A stretch of DNA of 64,000 nucleotides from Nansenia antarctica (taxonomy: Eukaryota; Chordata; Actinopteri; Argentiniformes; Microstomatidae), in assembly GCA_963989245.1 (NCBI GenBank), contig OZ022346.1, positions 113,501 through 177,500 of the forward strand. Direction: 5' to 3'. The stretch's first letter is position 1. Each line of letters begins with the position of its first letter. The position numbers and the translations under genes are program-made. Below the pieces are notes generated by a model. That model was not told the origin of the DNA. It did no database searches and saw nothing but the letters and a program-made list of their open reading frames with translations. Below are positions 32,210 to 43,282 of the stretch, piece after piece.

Positions 32210-35191
32210 ATGGAGTTTCATACAGCACTCAAGTTTTACATGATGCATGGTGTGTATCCTCCTGGCATACCCAAGGTTGGACACCTTACATCAAGGATTC
32301 TAAAGGCGTCCAAGAATTACTTGATGAAAGGTAAGTCAGTGTGAATAACTATGTTATATCCACTCTTGAATCCACTGCTTGAAATGTCGAAAATGTCGAA
32401 AATGCATAGGCCTGTATCAACATTGAGTGTCTCATTAAGCATCTGCTAACTATTGTGTGCATAAAACCTGTTTCCAGTGGCTTTATATTTGCACTTCTAA
32501 ATGAATGCTGTATTTTCCTGCTGCATCAGGTGAGGAGTTGTACTACAAGGACAAGTACAAGGACAAACATCGCTTGGTGGTGTGCAACAAAGATGGAGTT
32601 CGTGATGTCCTGATGGTAACTTGCTTATCTGACTTGAGTTCTTGTCCATCATCTTTCCCAATTATGAAAAGATTATCATTGTTGGAGACCTCAAAACCTA
32701 CTTATTCAATCTCGCCTTTTAAATGTCTGTCTTTATTGTTGTTTCATCTGTACTATTGTTGTTTTATCTTCTTTGCTCTCTGTGAAGCACATTGTGTCAC
32801 ATTTTTGTGAGAAATGGGATATACAAATGAAGTTTGATTTGATCTGAAGGAGTGCCACGACAACCATGGGACTGGGGGTCATCCAGGGAGACGCCGAACG
32901 CTGGAGAAGGTGACGGCGTCCTACCTCTGGTCCACCTTGCGGGAGGATGTCACAAAATGGGTGAGTTTTTGATGTTATTAGTGCATGGTGTGTGTGAACA
33001 TTGTAATTTATACACTGCCCATTAGCAATGATCTTTTACTCAAAGATCTCCAACTCTTGTGTAATTCTCATACTGACCACAATCTGATTCTGCACTGGAA
33101 CACCCAGACCATCATACAGGCCGCGGCCCCTCAACCACAGCGGTTCTGCACCTAAGGCACTAAGCCCAGCAGCTGACCACCACCACCAACATGACGCCTC
33201 AACCACATCAAGAATTCTCTGACTCTAGATAATTTCCTCTGAAATGTCACTGTTTTAAAGGTTGATGAGTGCCCCCGCTGTCAACATCATGAGACAATAA
33301 AGACAGTTGCACCTGTACTCCATCCCATCCAAGTGAAAGAGGCATGGAGTGTCCTGGGGATTGATCTCATTGGTCCACTTCCCACCACTGCAAAGGGCAA
33401 AAGGTAGCTACTGAATGTTGGGCAGAAGTATGTGTAACCCCTTTTGGTTAAAGCTAGTGAGATAAGCTGACATCATGTATTGGATAAGTCAATAAAAGTT
33501 ATGAAGCAAGTTTTTGGTGGACCCCATGAGGAATAGCTGCTGCAATGCTGTAGCTAATGGAGAACAATCTGCATTTTTCATTGCAGATACATTCTGACTG
33601 CAACCGACCTCTTCACCAAGTGGGCTGTGGCAAAAACCCTCTACACCAAAACAGCCAATGAGGTGTCCAGGAAGATAGTCAACATTCTTCTTGACTTTGG
33701 ACTGGTAGAGAGGATCATTACCGACCAAGGACGGGAATTTGTGAATGAGGTACAGTTATCTATATAAGACACAGTGTATGTGATGTGTGACATTTGATAA
33801 TTGTAATTTAATCTAATTTAATTGCATACACTAATGCATCTGCAGGTCAACCGTGGTGTTTTTGAGGCTCTGGGTGTCAAACACTGCATCACGTCACCCT
33901 ACCACCCCCAGGCCAATGGACAGGACGAGCGCACAAACCGCACCGTGAAGACTGCGCTTGCCAAGTACTGTGGGGAGGGACAGAACGACTGGGATGTCCA
34001 TTTGAGGGGCATCATAATGAGCATCAACACCTCTAAGCAGGTAGCCTACTATTGTGTAACAACTGCATATGTAAACAATTCAAACAAACATAGAAAGAAA
34101 CAAAAAACAATTTAAACAATATAGAAAGATGGTGAAATGCTATTGATTGTACTTTTGTTTTGTTTTACAGCGATCAACCAGGCACCCTCGCAGCCCAGGT
34201 GTCATCAACACAACACAGACTGAGGAGGGTGACGACTCAGCTGTGGTTGTGGTTGATTTGCCAGAGGAGGATGTACAGGCGAAGACTGTCGAAGTTACAG
34301 ATCTACATGCAAAGGTGATGTAAAAATGGCAATTTATGCATAATAATATCTAATAATAACAAATATGCATACAATGGCAATATATGCTATAAAATATGAA
34401 TATGTTTCAAGGGAAAATTAATTAAATGATAACAATTTTTCAGATTTACCAGAACATCCAAATTGCCCAGGCAAGGCAGAAAAAGACCTACGAGGCCCAG
34501 AAACAAAAGGGGGTCAAATCCTTTGTCTTCAAAGTTGGGGATGAGGTCCTACGGGCAAACAAAAGGAAGGAGGGACGGAAAGGAGGGCGACTGGAGGCCA
34601 ATTGGTTTGGGCCGCACATCATATCCTCCATCTCACCCAAGGGTGTGGTGATGGTGTCCAGCACCAAAGGGCCTCAGCTAAAGCAGGGTGTGAACGTGCG
34701 AAAGCCACGGGCAGAGGTTTGCCCACTGGACCGATGAGGCCAGAGCGTTGCTCCAAGGGTCACTGCAGCCGGTTTTCAGGGTCCCCAAGAAGCGGAAGAG
34801 GGAACAGGAGGTGAGCATGATGCTGAATGGTAAATAATAGTGTTTTTTGTTAGTTCAATAGTTGTGATTGCACCATGCATTTTATTCCTTCAGTGTGAGC
34901 GGTCTGACAGTGTGGTGGGCAGCAATGCCATAAGAAATGACCACAGCTATGCCGCAACAATGCAAGAGGAAGACGCCAAGAAAAAGAGGACAGAAGACGA
35001 CAACTTGGGTATGTTTCTCTTCACCAGTACTGTATAACCTTATATGAAAACGGTGCCACTACACCACTGGCTGTAGAACTGTTTCTATGGACCACTGTAA
35101 GAGGACTTTAAACTGTTTTTGTCTTGTAGACCGTGGCAAGTCCACCCTCCTGGGAGCGGAGTGGATGAACAAGAACGCCCACCGGCTGTAG
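32210..35191 (+). CDS. Ginger-like integrase/transposase, about ten exons
   Basis: Exons with consistent GT-AG sites and phases: 32210-32330, 32530-32615, 32850-32960, 33261-33403, 33587-33749, 33846-34040, 34171-34314, 34444-34810, 34894-35008, 35130-35191. Exons 3-4 hold the H2C2 zinc-binding part (NHGTGGHPG and CPRCQHHE). The D-D-E triad lies in LGIDLIGPLP (exon 4), ITDQGREFVNE (exon 5) and QANGQDERTNRTVK (exon 6). Exon 8 has a GPY/F-like module (NWFGPHIISSISPKG). In the frame used so far exon 8 stops at 34737. One base further on, an alternative frame (RFAHWTDEARALLQG, VPKKRKREQE, a basic nuclear-localisation-like end) joins exons 9-10 in phase, pointing to a single-base change near 34700-34715. 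The product would cut and rejoin element ends in the nucleus. Confidence 0.82.
32640..32846 (+). mobile_element. LINE 3' fragment in a Ginger intron
   Basis: Translation near 32690 reads LKTYLFNLAF, like the end of a LINE ORF2. It is followed by a 3' UTR with CTCTGTGAAGCACATTGTGT and an AAGTTTGATTTGATC tail. The insertion lies in intron 2 and ends just before the acceptor of exon 3. Confidence 0.6.
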
Positions 35192-36233
35192 GGGAAGGTC
35201 CAGGAGCCTGCTTTTCTGCAATTGGACAAAATGCAGAGAGAGGAAATAGAGGCTAAATTGACACTGATTGAAGACGAAGAAGAACGTCAAGAATTGCTGG
35301 AAATATTTTTTTTGAATTTGAACTTAAAATTGATTATGATTTATTTCTGTTAGAGGTCAAGGACAATCTTGGCATCCCTGTGTGCGCAAGTTTCAAGGCT
35401 CCCAGTTCGGAAAAGTGATTGATTAATTAGTGTGCTTGCAGTCGCAAATATAAAACTGAATCTGAACAGTAGTGTGAACTACATGTTGGTCACATTACCC
35501 CAAATGATAACGGTGGATGACCGATGGCCTTATTCACTTATTCCTTCCAGCTAGAGTCTGGATCTAGCTAGAGTTAGAGTCATGTCAGAGGGAGGGGCTT
35601 TTGACACGTGCATGCTGTCTGAGTCAGTCCATCCTCTCCATGGGCGTGGGTTAGATGTGGCTACAGGCCCCAAACATTTCCCAAATAAGATATATATGTA
35701 TATGTATACATGCTATATTTCGGTTAACCTACACAATGTTTTTACTTGATTCCAGCTAATTTGTGAATGAATACGTTTTTGTTTGTGTATGGTCAATCCA
35801 TTTTTATGTAAATATGGTTTCATGCTGTATTGATTTACAATAAATTCATTGCATTTCATTAAATCGTGTTGCTTTACTACAAAAAACACATCTGATTGAG
35901 GAAGACTACAAAACAATGAGAAAGGATTTGGTAAACCAAGTATTTCATGCGTCATGGTAAGAAGAGGGGTGTGGCCATAGTAATTAATACATCTCTACCA
36001 TTCTCTGAAGAGAAAGTGATAAAAGATAATAGGAGAAGATATGTAATGGTTGACCCTATTACATTAACCATAGCTAAAGGTAATGAATCTTTTTTTCATT
36101 TCATACCTATTAGTTTACTCTAACGAATTAAAATGATTAACAAGCATAATGGCACAGAGAATGCAGAGATGTGTATACAGTATATACAAAGGGTTGAAAT
36201 ATTTTATTATTATTATTATTATTACTTTATTAT
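35192..36233 (+). other. Ginger-like element 3' region, no further exon recognised
   Basis: After the terminal exon stop the sequence has AATAAA-like motifs (for example ACAATAAATTC near 35838) and becomes AT-rich. No further coding sequence is supported. Confidence 0.45.
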
Positions 36234-36241
36234 CACATAAC

Positions 36242-37139
36242 CAGGGCTGGACTTAGGGGGATGGGGGCCCCTGGGCTTGAGTCATTGTTCGGGCCCCTAC
36301 CTACACTAAAAATGATAAGCTACAACTACACCAACCAGAACCTATGACCAGAAACACACGTATCCCAATGGAGTATGTTATTGGCATAAAGCACATGAAG
36401 AAAAAGCAAGTGTTAGGCCTGAACCAAGCGGTCAAATGTGGCAGAACCCCAGAACAGGCGGACACAGAGACAAGGGTGAGAAAAATAACATTTTTATTTA
36501 ATAAAGACAGACAAAATAACAAACCTACACTAACAGGGCCTACCTGGGGGGAGTGTGTGGGTGCCTGAGACGAAATGTAAGTGAGGTGTGTATTGGACAG
36601 CTACAGTATGTGTCTGGGCGCGAGTGTCTGAACTCATGAAGCATCTACGACTGGTTTGAAAAACCCAGTAAGTTTTGGAGTTTTTCTCAGTGTCTCCCTT
36701 TCGCGTTCCACTTTTTCATTTTTCATTTTTCTTTTTTGCGCTCCACTCTCGTAATTCCTCCTGTCCGCCATGATCATGACATTGACAATCGCTCCACCAA
36801 AGATGATGCCCCTGCCCTGCGCGTGACGCGTCGATGTAAACCTCTCCATTGGCCTAAATATACAGTATAATTAAACAAATTAAAACACGTCATTCATCAG
36901 AGCGTCCAGTAGGAATAGTGATAGGGGCTGTATTTCCATGCCCGCGGGGGAGGGGGGGGGGGCTGTATTTCCGTGCCCTGCGCTGCGACAAAACAAATGT
37001 TTCCAATTTGAACGTAATTTATGAATTCAAAATCAAAGAGCAAATATTTATTCATACATTTGGATTTATTTTGGGGGCCCTTGTAGCCCGGGGCCCCTGG
37101 GCTCAAGCCCAGGGTAGCCCATGCATAAGTCCGGCCCTG
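36242..37139. mobile_element. hAT-type non-autonomous element nested in the Ginger-like element
   Basis: The ends are CAGGGCTGGACTTAG and, inverted, CAGGGCCGGACTTATGC. A perfect 8-bp target duplication CACATAAC flanks it (36234-36241 and 37140-37147), diagnostic of hAT transposition. Subterminal GGGGGCCC-rich sequence is also inverted. The 898-bp interior has no transposase. Confidence 0.92.
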
Positions 37140-37358
37140 CACATAACAGCTATTTGAAGCAAACTATGGAAAATGTATAACTGAGTAGTAAAATACTAAG
37201 AAATAGTGAAATACATTCTTAGAAATGTCTACCGTGTCATGATTACTTGAACACACACACTGTGACACATTGGTCACACGCGCGGGCACACACACGCGCA
37301 CGCGCGATGCGCGCGAAACACACAGTTTCAGATCTACTAACGGGTCTTCGTTGTCATC

Positions 37359-37457
37359 GCGAATCATAGCGCTACCTATGGCCGGAAAGGGCTGAACCTA
37401 TGACCGGATCCGGTAGGGTCGGAAAAACCTCGCGGGTCGGAAATTCCGGTACTTACA
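37359..37457 (-). repeat. right terminal inverted repeat of the Ginger-like element
   Basis: Inverted partner of 31946-32044 with 98 of 99 bases identical. CCGG follows directly. Confidence 0.93.
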
Positions 37458-37467
37458 CCGGCGCTGC

Positions 37468-37515
37468 TTCTTCTTCTTCTTCTTCTTCTTCTTCTTCTTC
37501 TTCTTCTTCTTCTTT
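37468..37515. repeat. (TTC)n microsatellite
   Basis: About 14 TTC units directly right of the Ginger-like element. Confidence 0.93.
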
Positions 37516-37675
37516 TGGGTTTCACGGCAGCTTGCGTCCTTAGCGTTGCTCTACTGCCATCTGCTGGATGTATCCTATTATATATATATATATATATCCA
37601 ACCCCTAGTGATGTTACGCTTGAAGCAGTAGTCACGACACGGCGTCGATCTTCCGACACAATGTGCGTCGATACA
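37516..37675. other. no recognised gene
   Basis: A dispersed-looking segment with GGTTTCACGGCAGCTTGCGT and GCTCTACTGCCATCTGCTGG and a short (TA)n run near 37578. Class unassigned. Confidence 0.35.
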
Positions 37676-37800
37676 AATGTATCAATGTATCAGTATAATG
37701 TATCAGTATAATGTATCAGTATAATGTATCAGTATAATATATCAGTATAATATATCAGTATAATATATCAGTATAATGTATCAGTATAATGTATCAGTAT
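37676..37800. repeat. 13-bp minisatellite, left part
   Basis: About nine units of ATGTATCAGTATA (some ATATATCAGTATA). The array continues at 40434-40486 beyond the hAT insertion. Confidence 0.93.
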
Positions 37801-38177
37801 CAGCGATGCCGGCAACGCGTTACCGAGTAACGCGTTACTCTAATCTAAATACTTTTTCCAGTAACGAGTATTCTAACGCGATACTATTTCCAAATCAGTA
37901 ATCGGATTAAAGTTACTTATTCAAGTGGCTGTGCGTTACTATTGCGTTACTACCTCATAACTTAGGCTAAATGCAGTATTTCTTTGTAATGTTCGATAGT
38001 AAACAAACATTTCTCACGTCTTGGGGAGTGACGTCAGTGCTCACGTTTTCAACACGAGGTTACTATGGAAGGCCATGCCCGCAAAAAACGGCTCTCGACT
38101 ATCGCGAGATTGCAGCAGAATCGCTCACGTGTATCACCACGCTGATTGCACAGTGTAAACAGAAGCGTAGCCTACAC

Positions 38178-39857
38178 CAGAGGTTCCCAAACTTTTTTTA
38201 ACCAAGGCACCCCTGAAGCTTTCCCCCTTCTCCAAGGCACCCCAACTCTACGAAGATTTAAAAAATGCCTCGGAGCTTAAACTAAAAACAATACACGATG
38301 AATTGGTTTGAAAATGTGTGTTTATATATAATACATAAGTATTGCCCCAATGAATTTTAACAAGATAATAAAAGTCATAAATGAACTGTAATGGATGGGC
38401 AAGAATGCATAGGTCAGTCAAACTATCGCTAAATTAAATAAAATTGTGGCCCTCAAGGATTGTACAATATGGGAGGAGACTCAGAGGGAATTCTTCAAAC
38501 AAATAAAATATCAAAGGCCTGTATAATCAATCAATGGAACAATGCTTTTTTGGGGGGCTTAAAATAATGCCTTAAAATGTAATTCTCATTTCAATGCTCA
38601 TTCTGAGATTATTATTTCACATCTTCTGAACCAAACGGGTAACTCACAACTATAATAATTTAACAATAATAATCATGACAGAATTGTAAAAATTTAGAGA
38701 AATACAAAACAAAGAAATATGTTGTGCGCATTAGTGGGACACATGCGCCTGCTTTTGGGAGCAGAGTCTCTTTATGCGGGGAGAGATAGTGGACAGCGTG
38801 ACACGCAGGTCCTGTTCCACTGACAGTCGCGTGCGTGTCTTGTTCTTGACGTATGCTAGAGAAGAAAAAGCCAGCTCGCACAAGTAGGAGGTTGGGAAGG
38901 GTAAACGCACCTTGATGGCGCTCTCTGAGAGAGATGGATATTCATGTCCCACAAGCAGTCAAAACCTATCCAAACCTAGCTCACCATGTTTGAGCTTCAG
39001 TGTGCGGTCCATAATGAGCTCTGCCAGTTCATCTTGAGCTTTGCTGCTCAAACTAGCGGCTGATGCTGATGAGAGGGGGTTGAACGGATCCCGGAGCCAG
39101 TCGAAGTCTTCGTTCATTGGAGGGAAATAGGACTCAAATCTCTCCTCCAGCATACGTAGGTGCGCAGCGATCAGATTCAAGAAAGACGCTGACTTGTGTG
39201 CTGCGTCATTGGCCGTCAACGTAAACATTTCAATGTTTTTCTTGGCCACCCCGTCTTGCCACCGTCTCAATTTGGATCGGAATCCGTTCAGTTTGTCTGT
39301 CGCTGTCAAGATATTCTCAGCCTTCCCTTGCATTTTTATGTTGAGGTCATTAAGGTGGCTGAAAATATCTGCCAGATAAGCAAGCTTAATCCACCACGAT
39401 TCATCTTCCAATTGTTCTTTGTATGGCAAGTCGTGCTCACTGACAAAAGTGATCAGTTCATCTCGGAGCTCATAGACACGGGATAACACCTTGCCCCGCG
39501 ACAGCCAGCGGACCTCTGTGTGTAATAAGAGCCCCTCATGCTCGGACCCCATCTCATTGCACAATGTGCTGAACAGCCGTGACTTCAGCGGGCGTGATTT
39601 TACATAATTAACAATTTTCACCGCTTGGTCCAAGACTTCAGTGAGGAGTAGTTAGTTAGTAACTAGTAGGCCTAGTTAGTAAATTAATATCTTTCAAATC
39701 TGAGAAATATATCTTTTATTTGCTTATGAACTCCATTGCACATGTAATAAACAAACGTTTATTCATGTATTATTATTATAATTTTATATTATACTTTTTT
39801 TTTTTACGAGCAGATTTGGCGGCACCCCCGGACAGGCACCCACTTTGGGAACCTCTG
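38178..39857 (-). mobile_element. hAT element B (inner) with transposase fragment
   Basis: The ends are CAGAGGTTCCCAAACTTTT and, inverted, CAGAGGTTCCCAAAGTGGG. A perfect 8-bp target duplication GCCTACAC flanks it (38170-38177 and 39858-39865). It sits inside element A and carries the C-terminal part of a hAT transposase on the minus strand. Confidence 0.94.
38731..39633 (-). pseudogene. hAT transposase C-terminal part (ZBED5/SCAND3-like), broken
   Basis: The frame from 39633 to 38959 reads KIVNYVKSRPLKSRLFSTLC, LHTEVRWLSRGKVLSRVYEL and EDESWWIKLAYLADIFSHLN, a region shared by hAT transposases and their domesticated ZBED5/SCAND3-type relatives. A frame change at about 38955 leads into the dimerisation region (YPSLSESAIKVRLPFPTSYL, RIKRLCSQKQAHVSH). 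The N-terminal BED finger and first catalytic residue are missing. The element is not autonomous. Confidence 0.88.
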
Positions 39858-40433
39858 GCCTACACAATGGAGCGAGAACAGAGATATGCGTTAAATAGCT
39901 GGAAATATAAGGATTATTTTGAGTTTGTGTCAGCAAAGGATGACAAGAACATAAATGTTGATCATTGATAAACTCAGACTCACCCAGTTTAGGATTAGGA
40001 TTATATTAGGATCATATCTGAATGGTCAGGGTAGGTTTTAGGTTTTGTGAAACCACTCCTTGCTAGTTACTGTTAAATAAAGATTATATTTATTTTATTG
40101 TTTAAAAACAAGTATTTATGTTGGGTGAGGCAAAGAAAGACTCTTTATTTTTGTTGTTTTAAGTTATTGTTTAAAGTTTAATTATGTAATTTAAGTTACT
40201 GTTAAAATAAAGTGAGTTTTGGCAAAACCAGTTTTCATTTTTATGTTGCGGGGGGGGGGGGGGGGGGGGGGTCGGGTGCCTAGGCAGCTGCCAATAGTAA
40301 CTAAAAAAGTAACTAGTACTTTTAAAGTTACTTTTAAAATCAAGTAATCAGTAAAGTAACTAGATTACTTTTTAAAGGAGTAATCAGTAATCAGTAATCA
40401 GAATACTTTTTCAAAGTAACTGTGGCAACACTG

Positions 40434-40486
40434 ATCAGTATAATGTATCAGTATAATATATCAGTATAATATATCAGTATAATCCC
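40434..40486. repeat. 13-bp minisatellite, right part
   Basis: Four units of ATGTATCAGTATA/ATATATCAGTATA that continue the array at 37676-37800. Confidence 0.9.
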
Positions 40487-40965
40487 AGTGAGCAATTTTA
40501 CGTTGATTAGACGTCTAAACAACGTCTAAATGGGCCCTAGACGTCTAGGCCAAATCGAGGCTAAATATCGGCCATTTTGGATATATAAAACGTCTATGTT
40601 TAGACGTTGAAATGCCGTTGAAACATAGACGTTGTTTCCCTTTCTATGTTTCAACGGCATTTCAACGTCTAAACATAGACGTTGTTTCAATTTCCAATTT
40701 AGCCTAAATGTAGCTTAATTATAACCTAGACATTGAAACACCGGTGTTTAAACGTCTAGGCTAAAACAAAGCCAAATGGAGGTGAAATTGAAACGACTGT
40801 TTCTATAGGCATTTCAACGGCAGACTATATATAGCTGTTGAAATGCAGTTTAAACAGACGTTTCAATTTCCAATTTCACATCAATTTAGCTTTGTTATAG
40901 CCTAGACGTTTAAACACTTAAGTAGACACATAAGTAGACGTCTACATAAGTAGACAAATACAATT
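40487..40965. repeat. palindrome-rich dispersed repeat
   Basis: Repeated inverted and direct copies of AGACGTCTAAAC, AACATAGACGTTG and AATGCCGTTGAAAC. One large palindrome spans about 40588-40682, with AACGTCTATGTTTAGACGTT on the left and CAACGGCATTTCAACGTCTA on the right. It is likely a non-autonomous DNA element; superfamily unassigned. Confidence 0.65.
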
Positions 40966-41074
40966 TTCATGAGTAATAAGTAAATTATGACAAGGAAATA
41001 TGAATAGGAACATGTATTTATTTAGGGAAATAGTAAATACGAAATATAAATAAGGAAATAAGAATATTAAATAT

Positions 41075-41454
41075 AGCCCCGCGGTGGTGTAGCGGTCTAC
41101 GCACTGGCCACTAGTGCATGCTGCCCACCGGGGCCGGGGTTCGTATCCCGGCTCGCCAGATCCAGATATGGCCGAGGCACACGGGAAGCGGCATATTGGC
41201 CGGCCGCTTCCGAGGGGGGTATAGGAGTATTTCTGGACTAGGATCCGTCGCGCAACACCGCCCCCTGGGCGCCGGAATAACGGTACTGGGCTCGAGGAGC
41301 CAGTCAGCCTAGTCTGCCTGGCGGCCTCCTCTGGGACTGCCGGCCACGGGGTCGTGCGACGGATCCTATGCAATAGGCAGGGGATAATTGGATGCTAAAG
41401 TTGGGTTAAATTGGCTACCAAATTGGGTGAAAAAGGGATAAAATCTGAAAAAAA
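41075..41454 (+). mobile_element. tRNA-derived SINE
   Basis: The 5' part, GCCCCGCGGTGGTGTAGCGG onward, resembles a tRNA with an A box (TGGTGTAGCGG) and a B box (GGTTCGTATCCC) 40-50 bp apart, an internal RNA polymerase III promoter. A body of about 290 bp and a short A tail follow. A perfect 15-bp target duplication, AAGAATATTAAATAT, flanks it (41060-41074 and 41455-41469). Confidence 0.9.
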
Positions 41455-41469
41455 AAGAATATTAAATAT

Positions 41470-42134
41470 TAAATATTAACAATGAAATAGGAACATTACA
41501 TACAACATAATAGTATTTATTAACAGTTAGGGAGACAACATTTAGGTTGGGTTATTCTTTCTTTAGCCAGCACCGCCCGTTCTGCCTGGGGCCCGTTCTG
41601 CTTGTCTAGTGTGTGCGGAGAACATAAACACAAGTCAGTTGCACAAAAACGTATTTAACAAACGAGCGCTTGTTATAAACAGTTAGTCTACCACGTAGGT
41701 AGATAGTCAGCGCTGGATAATCAAATTTTCACCACCTACCTGAAATTCAACTGTCGAGTCTATATAATTATTTCTCTTTCGGTAACCAGGTAACCAACTC
41801 CTCGCGCACTTCACTTCTTCAAACTGTCTGCCCTTGTCTCTCTGCTCAACTCGACCGGTCGATTTTTGAATTTAAACGTCTCGCCGAACAACCAATTAAA
41901 TAGACAGAACATCTGAAATGGGTGGGACTTCCATATGAAACAGCCAATCGTGTTGCATAACGCATGGCTCCAAGCGGCATTTGATTTGATGATGCAGGTT
42001 GTTCATTGGGTGAACCGTGAAGCTGCAAAGCACTTGTCATGTTTACTCGACGTCATATGACAGGAGGGACATTTATTTAATTTAATTTTACGATTTCAAT
42101 GTATCTACCGGTATATATATATATGACACTCTTA
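41470..42134. other. no recognised gene
   Basis: Mixed sequence with no supported exon. A short (TA)n run lies near 42113. It may include unclassified transposon sequence. Confidence 0.35.
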
Positions 42135-43282
42135 CAGTAACGTGCAGTGAGGTCATTGGCTGGGTAGGCAGTGAGCTATTAAAAAAAAAAAAAGTCATGC
42201 GATTAACGCAGCAGCCAGACTTCAAATGGCATAGCGCATACTATAAAGGCAATCAATAGCCCTTATATCTTTTAACGCAGGCTCGAAACTCACTTCTTCA
42301 AGAAGTAGGCCTACTACCAGAATCCTCCCTGTTAAGCACCTATTGTATTTTTAGTTTGCTATTCTTCATTTTGCCTTAAAAAAGCAGTACACTCCTACGT
42401 TAAATGCAATTATTGTAAGTCGCTTTGAATAAAAGCGTCGGCTAAATGACTGTAATGTAATGTAGGCTAATATACTATACTATAAAGTCAATCACATAGC
42501 CCATATATACTATACTATCAAATAGCTGGTCAAAAATGTCATGTATTGTTATCTCATAACTACACATAGCGTAGCGCAACAGCCTGTATGGCATTGCCTA
42601 CATTCACCTGCATCTCAACAGGATTTACAGCAGCATGCAAAACAGCTCAATGACAATATAAATTCACCTGCATCAACAACACAGGATTTACAGCATTTGA
42701 ACCGGCACGCAATAGCCTACATTATCTTAACTGTTGGATATCCATGATGCTGATCTCAAGTTGGGGAAATGTAGAACCGCGGCGCGAACAGCAGAGGACT
42801 GGAATGCCGCTACGGCAAGCCAAACGCAAACTGTCAATCATGCTGTCAGAGGCAGCCTGCACGGTGCCTCAACGTCCATCAATGAAGACAATGTGAGAAC
42901 AGACTACGCATGCGCAAACCTACGAAACCGTTGGTCTATCACTTCGCATAGCACAGAAGCACAAGCACAGTCTGCCTCTCGCACACACAGGTGCCTCTCG
43001 CCAGCAATCAGCAATCAGCTAGCTTTGGGAGCAAACTCTCCTGGTGCCAGGGCATGCATTATATTTTTATAACAACACATTTTACATCATTTATTTTTAT
43101 TTTAACAACATTTTAACACATTAAAGTTAAGAATAATGAGTAAAATAAAAAAATAAAAAATAAAATTGAGATAAAAAAATAATTAAAACATATTTTTAAA
43201 AGACTGATATTCTTTTTCTTTCTTAAATGCCTGGGTGAGGTGGTTAAATGCCTACCCTGCCTCACCTGACTGCACGCCACTG
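42135..43282. mobile_element. TIR element, possibly hAT-type
   Basis: CAGTAACGTGCAGTGAGG at the left and, inverted, CAGTGGCGTGCAGTCAGG at the right, with GGGTAGGCA shared just inside. The 8-bp flanks (CACTCTTA and TACTATAG) agree only partly, so the target duplication is doubtful. The interior has no transposase and contains a LINE-tail fragment at 42290-42468. Confidence 0.6.
42290..42468 (+). mobile_element. LINE/SINE 3' tail fragment
   Basis: Contains GTAAGTCGCTTTGAATAAAA and GCGTCGGCTAAATGACTGTA with ATGTA repeats, the same tail as 22820-22880 and 53485-53520. The upstream part is too short to classify. Confidence 0.65.

Larger units (their letters stand above)
31946..37457 (+). mobile_element. 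Ginger-like DNA transposon, 5.5 kb
   Basis: Both ends carry a 99-bp inverted repeat beginning TGTAAGTACCGGAATTTCCG, with one mismatch between copies (31946-32044 and 37359-37457). The flanking four bases are GCGG and CCGG, a possible 4-bp target duplication with one change. Inside is a multi-exon gene for a Gypsy-type integrase with H2C2 zinc-binding, D-D-E and GPY/F parts but no gag, protease or reverse transcriptase. That combination defines the Ginger cut-and-paste class; the assignment is by architecture. It contains a LINE 3' fragment (32640-32845) and a hAT-type insertion (36242-37139), so original length was about 4.4 kb. Confidence 0.85.
37801..40433. mobile_element. hAT-type element A (outer)
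   Basis: The ends are CAGCGATGCCGGCAACGCGT and, inverted, CAGTGTTGCCACAGTTACTT. A perfect 8-bp target duplication ATCAGTAT flanks it (37793-37800 and 40434-40441). Sub-terminal sequence is rich in GTAAC/GTTAC motifs (CGCGTTACCGAGTAACGCGT). Without the nested element B it is about 0.95 kb and has no transposase. A G20-24 run lies near 40250. Confidence 0.93.

Noticed and set aside
42135..43282. Confident hAT assignment for this TIR element
   Set aside because: The 8-bp flanks agree at only about half the positions, so only a tentative TIR element is reported.
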